Source of the DNA: Deltaproteobacteria bacterium
GTDB taxonomy: Bacteria; Myxococcota_A; UBA9160; JAFDDA01
NCBI GenBank assembly: GCA_019311105.1
Contig: JAFDDA010000002.1
Span: forward strand, 1-55,643
Direction: 5' to 3'
DNA length: 55,643 bases
Under the pieces are notes generated by a model. It did no database searches. It had not been told where the DNA came from and saw nothing but the letters and a program-made list of their open reading frames with translations. Both the position numbers and the translations under genes were made by a program. Within the stretch, counting starts at the first letter, position 1. Every line of letters begins with the position of its first letter. This document shows, piece after piece, positions 49,271 to 55,643 of this stretch.

Positions 49271-51898
49271 TTGACGTCCTGGGTCGTCTACATCCTGTTC
49301 CTGATCTCCGGGGTCAGCGGTCTCGTCTACCAGGTGATCTGGGTCCGCGAGTTCGGCTCGGTCTTCGGGAACACCGTGCACTCGGCTTCGGCCGTGACCG
49401 CCGTCTTCATGTGCGGCCTCGGCGTCGGCAGCTTCGTGGTCGGCCGCTTCAGCGACCGACGCCATCGGAACGACCTGCGCCAGCCGCTTCGCGCCTACGG
49501 CGTCTTCGAGATCGGCATCGGCCTCCTGGGCCTCGGTGTCGCCCTCGCGCTTCCGGAGCTCGAAGGCCTGTCCGCCCACTTCTCGCAGTACGAGCTCGGC
49601 CGCGAGGGCTGGTTCGAGCTCACCGCGGCTTCCCACCTGTTCCGCTACGCGGCGGCCCTGTTGCTGCTCGCACCGATCACGTTCCTGATGGGCGGGACCC
49701 TGACGCTCCTGATCCGGTACGTGGTCGCCGACGATCTCGGAGCGACGGGTTGGCGCGTGGGGGCCCTCTACGGCGTGAACACCCTCGGGGCAGCGCTCGG
49801 GGCCTTCGCGACCGATTTCGCCCTGATTCCCAATCTGGGGATCCTGAAGGCCGAGCTGGTGGCGGTGGCGCTCAACGGGATCGCCGGAGTGGGCGCATTG
49901 CTGCTCGCGGCACGGCGAGGCGAGGCCGGATCCGCCGCTCTCGCCGAGACCGAGGAGGACGTGGACGCGCCGCGGGACGCCGCGGCCGACCACCGGGTGG
50001 CCGGAACCGCCGCGACGCTCTTCGCGACGGGCTTCGTCGCCATGGGCTTCGAGATCGTGTGGTTCCGATACCTGATCAGCGGCCTCGGGGCCCAGCGAAG
50101 CATCTTCTCCCTCTTGATGGGCGTGATCCTCGTCGGAATCGCCCTCGGCTCGATCCTCGGCGGCCATCTGGTCCGACGCCACGGGAAGCCGGTGCCGCTG
50201 TTCCTCGGCGCGCAGACGAGCTTCATCTTCGTCGCGCTGGCTCCAATGGCCGCATTCGGGTCCGATCTGTTCCGCGTCGTGCTCGAGGGCACTCCCTCAT
50301 CGCTTCGAGTCGTTGCCGAGATCGCCCTCAGCCTTCCCGCGATCACCGCGGTCGTGGGACTCGGGGCTCTCCTCATGGGGTGCACCTTCCCCTTCGCCAA
50401 TGCCCACGTGCAGCGCGTGAGGGCCTCGGTCGGGGGGCGCGCAGGTGCCCTCTACCTCGCCAACACCTTCGGCAACGTCGCCGGCTCCCTCGTGACCGGC
50501 TTCCTCCTGCTCCCCACCCTCGGGCAGCAGAGGAGCCTCGCGGTCCTGACCGGCTGCGGGGCCATCGCGCTCGTCCCCCTCTACCTGAGCTCGAGGAGCC
50601 GGAAGGAAGCCGGGCCGGCGGAAGAAGGGGAAGCGGTTTCGCCGCGGTTCTTCGCGGCTTGCATCGCGGGGATCCTCCTCTGCCTCGGCGGCTGGCTCGC
50701 CCTGCCGGAACACCACCTGCTGAATGCGGTCCGGCAGCAGCCGGGTTCCGAGACCGGCCAGCGCGTGGTCGCGATCAGTGAGGGGATCAACGAGAGCATC
50801 GTCGTCCTCGAGCGGATCGGAGAGCGCGCGCTCTACACCAACGGCCACTCCATGTCGGCGACCGGGTTCGCCGCGCAACGCTACATGCGGCTCTTTGCGC
50901 ACTTCCCGCTGTTGAACGCCGAAGACCCCCGGAGCGTGCTCGTCATCTGCTTCGGAGTGGGCACCACGCTGCACGCGGCCTCCCTCCACCCGAGCGTGGA
51001 ACGGCTGGACGTCGTCGACCTGTCCAAGAACGTCCTTCGACAGGCGCACTACTTCTCCGAGACGAACCGCGACGTCCTCGAGATGGACCGCGTCTCGGTC
51101 CACGTGAACGACGGCCGGCAGCACCTCCGCATGCAGCCGCCCGCGTCCTACGACCTGATCACGCTGGAGCCGCCCCCCATCGCCCACGCCGGAGTCGCCT
51201 CGCTCTACACGACGGAGTTCTATTCGCTCGCACGGAGTCGCCTGGGGGAAGGCGGCTTCATGACCCAGTGGCTCCCCGCCTACCAGGTTTCGACCGAAGT
51301 GAACCTGTCGATCATCCGCTCGTTCCTCGAGGTCTTCCCGAACGCAGCTCTGCTCTCCGGTTTCAAGCGCGAGCTGATCCTGGTCGGCTCGACCGGCCCC
51401 GCCCCCCAGCTCGACCCGGCCCGGATCCGCGAGCGACTCGACCGGAACCCGGCCCTTCGCGAGGAGCTGGAGGCCATGGGCGCCGGGTCGCTCACCGCCC
51501 TCGCCGCGGCCTTCGTCGCCGGCCCGCTCGCGCTCGAGCAGGCGACGAGAGACGTCCGCCCGGTGACCGACGACCTACCGCTCATGGAGTACTCGCCGGA
51601 TGCGATCCACTTCGGGACGCGGCTGCCGCGGGCGATCTTCGACTCCTGGGAGCTGCGGACGTGGTGCCCCGGGTGCTTCGACGGGCGCCGGCCGATCGCC
51701 GATCTCGCCGAGCTCACCGACTTGGTCGCAGCGCTCCGTAGCTACCACCAGAGCGACGGCTTCCTCGACTTTCCGCGCCTCGGAACGAACACCCGATACG
51801 AGCCGCCCCCTCCGTTGCCCGGGACGCCCTGCCGGCTGCAGTCGGTACGCGACAGTCGATACTTCACCGAGATCTTCGGCTGCCAGGACGGGGGCTGA
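49271..51898 (+). CDS. Membrane-fused spermidine synthase-like protein
   Basis: An 875-residue protein combining about 12 or more membrane helices (first near 5-24, VVYILFLISGVSGLVYQVIW) with a C-terminal methyltransferase-fold, spermidine-synthase-like domain. VLVICFGVGTTLHAASLHPSVERLDVVDLS is the SAM-type GxG and acidic motif, followed by VSVHVNDGRQHLRMQ and YDLITLEPPP. In spermidine synthases the last motif contains a catalytic Asp (D-x-x-D-P), and here it is LEPPP, so polyamine synthesis is doubtful. The start is taken at TTG 49271, since no ATG or GTG lies nearby and the first helix must be included. It stands alone, with 274 bp of apparently featureless sequence upstream. Confidence 0.78.
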   Translation: MTSWVVYILFLISGVSGLVYQVIWVREFGSVFGNTVHSASAVTAVFMCGLGVGSFVVGRFSDRRHRNDLRQPLRAYGVFEIGIGLLGLGVALALPELEGLSAHFSQYELGREGWFELTAASHLFRYAAALLLLAPITFLMGGTLTLLIRYVVADDLGATGWRVGALYGVNTLGAALGAFATDFALIPNLGILKAELVAVALNGIAGVGALLLAARRGEAGSAALAETEEDVDAPRDAAADHRVAGTAATLFATGFVAMGFEIVWFRYLISGLGAQRSIFSLLMGVILVGIALGSILGGHLVRRHGKPVPLFLGAQTSFIFVALAPMAAFGSDLFRVVLEGTPSSLRVVAEIALSLPAITAVVGLGALLMGCTFPFANAHVQRVRASVGGRAGALYLANTFGNVAGSLVTGFLLLPTLGQQRSLAVLTGCGAIALVPLYLSSRSRKEAGPAEEGEAVSPRFFAACIAGILLCLGGWLALPEHHLLNAVRQQPGSETGQRVVAISEGINESIVVLERIGERALYTNGHSMSATGFAAQRYMRLFAHFPLLNAEDPRSVLVICFGVGTTLHAASLHPSVERLDVVDLSKNVLRQAHYFSETNRDVLEMDRVSVHVNDGRQHLRMQPPASYDLITLEPPPIAHAGVASLYTTEFYSLARSRLGEGGFMTQWLPAYQVSTEVNLSIIRSFLEVFPNAALLSGFKRELILVGSTGPAPQLDPARIRERLDRNPALREELEAMGAGSLTALAAAFVAGPLALEQATRDVRPVTDDLPLMEYSPDAIHFGTRLPRAIFDSWELRTWCPGCFDGRRPIADLAELTDLVAALRSYHQSDGFLDFPRLGTNTRYEPPPPLPGTPCRLQSVRDSRYFTEIFGCQDGG

Positions 51899-52039
51899 GC
51901 CCCGGCGAGGGGTCGCCTCGGACGGGCGGGCGGATGCCGAGCGCCGGGGGGTCCGTTGCCGGAGGTGTCGTTGGGGCCCTTCTCAATGGGCTCGAGAGCG
52001 CCGCCGCCCGCGGGGAGCGTGGCGGTGGCCGACCGGCGT

Positions 52040-53389
52040 TCAGGGTGAGAGGTACTTGGTGACCAACGATGCCTGGTCCGTCGTCGTGATCATCAACACC
52101 AGATCGCCCGCCTCCACGCGGTCTTCGCCCGAGGGCAGCAGCAGCTGCTCGCCGCGAAGCAACGCCGCGATCAGCACGCCGCGCTCGAGGCCCACGTCGG
52201 AGATCCGGCCGCGCGTGATCGGGCTCCCCTTCACCGCCTCGGCCTCGACGACCTCCACCCGATCCTCGAGCAGCGGAGCCACGGTGCGGACACCGGCGCC
52301 GCGGATGTGCTGAAGCGTGAGACCGATGGCCAGCAGCCTCGGGCTGATGATGGCGTCGATCCCGACGTGGCCCATCAGGTCGACCAGCGCGGGGTTGTCG
52401 ACCAGGGCGATGGCCCGGGCCGCCCCGAGCCGCTTCGCCAGCAGGCCCGCCACGAGGTTGATCTCGTGGTCCGGCGTGGCCGCCACGAAGGTTGCGACCC
52501 GATCCACGTCGACCTCTTCCAGGAGCGAACGGTCCGTGACCTGGCCCCGCACGACCAGCGTGCTGTCCAACTGGTCGGCCGCAGCCTGGGCGAGGTCCGG
52601 ATCCTGCTCGATCAGCACGACTCGCGAGTCGCCCCCTTCGAGGCGCTTGGCCAGATTGATCCCGATGCGGCTGGCACCGCCGATCATGACGGTGCGACGC
52701 CGCTCCTCCTGCACCCCGACCAGCGAGACCAAGTCGTCGAGGTGCTCGCGGGCGATAGCGAAGTAGACGAGGTCGTCGGCGCGGATCTCCTCGTCGCCGT
52801 GGGGGACGATCCAGTCGCCGGAGCGATCGATGGCGGCGACCACCGCGGGCGTCCCGGCGAAGGCCAGGGCCATGAAGGACACGGGCTGGTCCACGAAGTC
52901 CGAGTCGGGGCCAATGCGGAAAGCGGCCATGATGAGCCTGCCGTTCATGAACTCGACCACGTCGAGGGCCGAGGGGACCTCGAGCAGCGAGGCGATCCGG
53001 TCCACCGCGGCGGCCTCCGGATCGACGCAGACGTGCTCGAAGGGGTGATCGCGCGAGACGAGCGAGAACCCCTCCATGTGCTCGGGGTCGCGCAGCCGCA
53101 CCACGATGTGGGACACGCGAAAGAGCGAAGCCCCCAGCAGGCCGACGATCATGTTCGTCTCGTCGGAGTTCGACATGGCGACCACGAGCTCGGCTTCTTC
53201 GATGCCCGCTGCGCGCAAGACCGACGCCTTGGCGCCGTTGCCCTGGATGACCTGGACGTCGAGGCGCTCGTCCAGCGCACGCGCGGTGGCGACGTCGTGC
53301 TCGATCAGGCTGATGTCGTGGCCGTCGCTGGAGAGCTTCCCGGCTAGGGTCTCGCCCACGAGGCCACCGCCGACGATGACGATTCTCAT
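52040..53389 (-). CDS. trkA: Trk system potassium uptake regulatory protein TrkA
   Basis: A 449-residue protein with two RCK units. The first Rossmann motif is MRIVIVGGGLVGETLAGKL, with IEHD after strand two; the second is VMIGGASRIGINLAKRLE with LIEQD near 250. Both end with RCK_C-type domains. TrkA binds NAD(H) or nucleotides and gates the TrkH/TrkG potassium channel at the inner membrane. The trkH partner is not in the window. ATG at 53389; the gene follows the AtoE-like gene after 68 bp, possibly as its downstream partner. Confidence 0.93.
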   Translation of the reverse strand: MRIVIVGGGLVGETLAGKLSSDGHDISLIEHDVATARALDERLDVQVIQGNGAKASVLRAAGIEEAELVVAMSNSDETNMIVGLLGASLFRVSHIVVRLRDPEHMEGFSLVSRDHPFEHVCVDPEAAAVDRIASLLEVPSALDVVEFMNGRLIMAAFRIGPDSDFVDQPVSFMALAFAGTPAVVAAIDRSGDWIVPHGDEEIRADDLVYFAIAREHLDDLVSLVGVQEERRRTVMIGGASRIGINLAKRLEGGDSRVVLIEQDPDLAQAAADQLDSTLVVRGQVTDRSLLEEVDVDRVATFVAATPDHEINLVAGLLAKRLGAARAIALVDNPALVDLMGHVGIDAIISPRLLAIGLTLQHIRGAGVRTVAPLLEDRVEVVEAEAVKGSPITRGRISDVGLERGVLIAALLRGEQLLLPSGEDRVEAGDLVLMITTTDQASLVTKYLSP

Positions 53390-53457
53390 GCTGGCGCCGA
53401 CTTTAGGCTTTCGTCGAAATGAGGGCCACGCTCGCGAGAACCGGCGCCCCGGGGGCG

Positions 53458-54843
53458 CTAGAGCGCCGGGGGGATGAGCAGCATGGCCACGGCGCTGACC
53501 ACGAAGCAGGCCACCGCCACGAGGAAGGTGTACCCGACCACGTCCCCGAAGCGCAGGCGCGTGACCGTGAGGATCGGGATCGCGAAGAACGGCTGGATCA
53601 GGTTCGTCGTGGAGTCACCGTACGCATACGCCAACACGAGCGTCTTGACCGAGACGCCGAGTTCCTGGGCTGCAGGCACCAGGAACGGCGCCTCGATCAG
53701 CCACTTCGAGCCGGCAGAAGGCACGAAGAGGTTCATCACCGCCGAATAGACGTAGACGATCAGCGGGAAGGTCTGCGTGGTCGCGACCTGGGCGAACAGG
53801 TCCCCCAGCCAGGCGCCGAGGTGGGTGTTGGTCATCAGGCCGAAGATGCCCGCGTAGAACGGAAACTGGACGATGATCCCCCAGGTCGCATCGAGGCCGC
53901 GGCGGCAGGCCGCGAGGAACGACAGCGCGCGCCCGTGCAGCAACAGCGCCACCACCAGGAACACGATGTTGTACGCGTTGATCGTCCAGGACGTGCCGAA
54001 ACCACGAGTCAGGATGGAGTGGACGAGCGGATAGGCCAGCAGTACGACGGCCAGCAGCACCCAGCCGCGGAACGCGTCCACCCGGCCAGCCGGCGTGTCC
54101 GGGGCCACCGGTGCGGCCGGCGGCTCGGGCAGGATCGCCTCGACCTGTTCGGGCGTCAGCGTCACCACGCCGCTGCGCGGGTGCAGGGCCAGCACCGTCG
54201 CCATGCCCACCACGGACATGACGACGAGATACACGAGGTTGAAGGTCGAGAAGAGCGTCTCGGTCACCGGGATCAGCGCGTCCACCACGGGCGCGCCGAC
54301 GGCGGGCGCGAGCAGGGGATTGCCCGGTGTCGCCAGGATCAGCGGAGCCGACCCCGAGAGCCCGCAGTGCCAGACCGTGCCCATCCCCACGTAGCAGCCG
54401 GCGATCAAGACGCGAACGTCGGCCTTCGGGTTTCGCTTGCAGAGGAACGGCACGAACAGCGCACAGCCGACCAGGCACAAGGCCCAGTTCAGATAGGCGG
54501 TCACCAGCGACACCGCCGCCGCGAGGGCCACCGCCTGCAGCGGCCGCTCGGCATCGGGCCAGGCGGCGACGCGGTCGAGGGCGCGATACACCGGCGCCGA
54601 CGCGACGCAGGCGTGGGCCGCCACCATGGCGATCGTGAACTGCATCGCGAGGGTGAGAAGGTTCCACGTCCCGGAGCCCCAGCCGAGAATGGCTTCCTGC
54701 AGGCCGACGCCTGCACCCAGCACCGCGAGCAACAGCGCGATGCTCGTGAGGATCATGCAGATCACCCACGAGTCGGGGACCCAGCGCTCCGTCACCCCGG
54801 AGAGGCTGGCGCCCGCACTGCGAATTCCGTCGAGAAGCGACAT
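53458..54843 (-). CDS. atoE: Short-chain fatty acid transporter, AtoE family
   Basis: A 461-residue polytopic membrane protein, with about 10-12 hydrophobic segments by eye. The N-terminal RWVPDSWVICMILTSIALLLAVL and the C-terminal VPSAGSKWLIEAPFLVPAA and YAYGDSTTNLIQPFFAIPIL are characteristic of the AtoE/TIGR00366 family, which imports short-chain fatty acids. In a genome so rich in acyl-CoA enzymes this fits uptake of acid substrates. ATG start. A GC-rich dyad around 53443-53457 follows its TAG stop. Confidence 0.88.
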   Translation of the reverse strand: MSLLDGIRSAGASLSGVTERWVPDSWVICMILTSIALLLAVLGAGVGLQEAILGWGSGTWNLLTLAMQFTIAMVAAHACVASAPVYRALDRVAAWPDAERPLQAVALAAAVSLVTAYLNWALCLVGCALFVPFLCKRNPKADVRVLIAGCYVGMGTVWHCGLSGSAPLILATPGNPLLAPAVGAPVVDALIPVTETLFSTFNLVYLVVMSVVGMATVLALHPRSGVVTLTPEQVEAILPEPPAAPVAPDTPAGRVDAFRGWVLLAVVLLAYPLVHSILTRGFGTSWTINAYNIVFLVVALLLHGRALSFLAACRRGLDATWGIIVQFPFYAGIFGLMTNTHLGAWLGDLFAQVATTQTFPLIVYVYSAVMNLFVPSAGSKWLIEAPFLVPAAQELGVSVKTLVLAYAYGDSTTNLIQPFFAIPILTVTRLRFGDVVGYTFLVAVACFVVSAVAMLLIPPAL

Positions 54844-54915
54844 CGGGTTGGGCCTGGCGAGTTACCCTACTGAGTTGGTCGCCCGAGGCCAAGCCGAAAG
54901 GAGACGACCCGCTCG

Positions 54916-55643
54916 ATGGCTCCCGAGGAATCGCCTGAAGGTGCTCACACGAGCGAGCGCGAGGCTCGCGCAGGCGGCGCCGCGCGCGAGCGTCAGGCCG
55001 CGCTGCAACGGCTGGGCGAAGGGGGCGAAGACGATCGCCTCGGCTTCCGGCTCGTCGTCCAGATCTTCCTGCGCTGCGTCCGGCTGCTGCGCGGCGTTCG
55101 GCGCCACATCGTGTTGCTCGTCGTCGGCTGGACGCTGCTGCTGACGATCCTGATCGCTCCGGGCTTCATCCTCTCGGACCTGCTCGCGACCCGGGTGCTC
55201 GTGGGCGAGCCCCTCACCGAACTCCAGGCCTGGCTCGTGAGGATGGACCCGGCCGAGACCGTCGCCGTCGAGGCCCTCACGCCCGAACTCCGGCGGGTCA
55301 TCGCGCGCCGCGGCCTGGTGCTCGGTGCCGTGGCCGCGGCTTTCCTCGTCCCCCTGCTGCTCGCGCTCATCTACTACTACGTCTGGATCCTGCAGCGCGT
55401 GAACCAGCTGCTGCGGATCGAGCTTCTGGAGCGTCTGCAGACGCTGTCCCTGCGCTTCCATTCCGAGAGCCGTGTCGGCGATGCGATCTATCGGATCTAC
55501 CAGGACAGCGCGATGGCGACGCAGTTGATCCAGGTGCTGATCCTCACACCCGTGCGGGCGGGGGCGATCTTCCTCGTCGGGCTGGCGACGGTGACGTTGC
55601 TCGACCCGTGGCTCGGACTCCTGCTGCTCGCCGTGGTCCCACT
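54916..55643 (+). CDS. ABC transporter, membrane domain (partial, runs off window)
   Basis: The frame is open from ATG 54916 to the window end without a stop (242 codons visible). After a charged N-terminus of about 40 residues come hydrophobic segments near 66-85 and 138-157, and then the ABC exporter coupling region QRVNQLLRIELLERLQTLSLRFH and SRVGDAIYRIYQDSAMATQLI, typical of the type 1 exporter membrane domain. A nucleotide-binding domain is expected beyond the window. AAAGGAG lies upstream. It diverges from the AtoE-like gene. The exported substrate is unknown; lipid or peptide exporters have this layout. Confidence 0.85.
   Translation, partial: MAPEESPEGAHTSEREARAGGAARERQAALQRLGEGGEDDRLGFRLVVQIFLRCVRLLRGVRRHIVLLVVGWTLLLTILIAPGFILSDLLATRVLVGEPLTELQAWLVRMDPAETVAVEALTPELRRVIARRGLVLGAVAAAFLVPLLLALIYYYVWILQRVNQLLRIELLERLQTLSLRFHSESRVGDAIYRIYQDSAMATQLIQVLILTPVRAGAIFLVGLATVTLLDPWLGLLLLAVVP

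Noticed and set aside
1..55643. Mobile elements, CRISPR arrays, tRNA or rRNA genes
   Set aside because: I saw no transposase or integrase motif, no regularly spaced repeats, and no tRNA- or rRNA-like sequence on reading both strands; a covariance-model scan was not possible.

Overview
The window is uniformly GC-rich and densely coded, with no rRNA, tRNA, CRISPR array, transposase or phage gene that I can see. A TonB/ExbB/ExbD energy system, an AtoE-type transporter and many periplasmic or lipid-acting proteins point to a Gram-negative bacterium. The very high load of acyl-CoA dehydrogenases, luciferase-like (LLM) flavin/F420 oxidoreductases, SDRs, CrtI-like FAD enzymes and SnoaL-like proteins resembles genomes of uncultured Myxococcota/Desulfobacterota/Binatota-type soil or marine bacteria. 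The lineage cannot be fixed from this stretch.

Region 1 (16-18874) is two long operons diverging from a 242-bp promoter region. Leftward run: an acyl-CoA synthetase, two LLM oxidoreductases, two acyl-CoA dehydrogenases (only one with an obvious catalytic Glu), an old-yellow-enzyme/dienoyl-CoA-reductase-like protein and an amidohydrolase, mostly joined by 4-bp GTGA/ATGA overlaps. This looks like CoA-dependent breakdown of a lipid, terpenoid or steroid-like acid. Rightward run: a small unknown protein, two CrtI-like oxidoreductases, a second small unknown protein homologous to the first, an APH-like kinase, a helical unknown, then VOC, SnoaL, LLM, SDR, SnoaL and SDR genes. The paired small proteins carrying a WSKGLGK N-terminus and bracketing the two oxidoreductases are the best candidate for an undescribed system.

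Region 2 (18898-24691) holds a PadR regulator facing a TonB2-type operon: DUF3450 protein, MotA/TolQ/ExbB protein, ExbB, ExbD, TonB and a TPR protein. The tonB reading frame is cut by an in-frame TAG between its membrane anchor and its periplasmic part. A good Shine-Dalgarno and a TTG codon follow immediately.

Region 3 (24692-33342): an AraC regulator. Then a leftward set of CrtI-like oxidoreductase, retinol-dehydrogenase-like SDR and SnoaL-like protein lies opposite two tandem carotenoid cleavage oxygenases (a likely apocarotenoid module). A serine hydrolase and a possible remnant of a wax ester synthase gene follow.

Region 4 (33342-45684): an SDR, a ferritin-like unknown, a nitroreductase, a small unknown and an acetoacetate decarboxylase. 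Opposite them runs a leftward operon led by its own TetR gene: TetR, LLM, nitroreductase, SCP-x-type thiolase, acyl-CoA synthetase, B12-dependent acyl-CoA mutase large subunit and B12-binding small subunit. A 19-bp perfect palindrome holding a TTGACA on each strand lies before TetR and faces a divergent decarboxylase-like gene. The mutase has unusual residues at known substrate-determining positions. A 17-bp-stem hairpin lies just before the synthetase ribosome binding site.

Region 5 (45738-55643): a TerB-like protein, a DUF3604 protein, a GFA-family protein, a membrane-fused spermidine-synthase-like protein, TrkA, an AtoE-like transporter, and an ABC exporter running off the window end.
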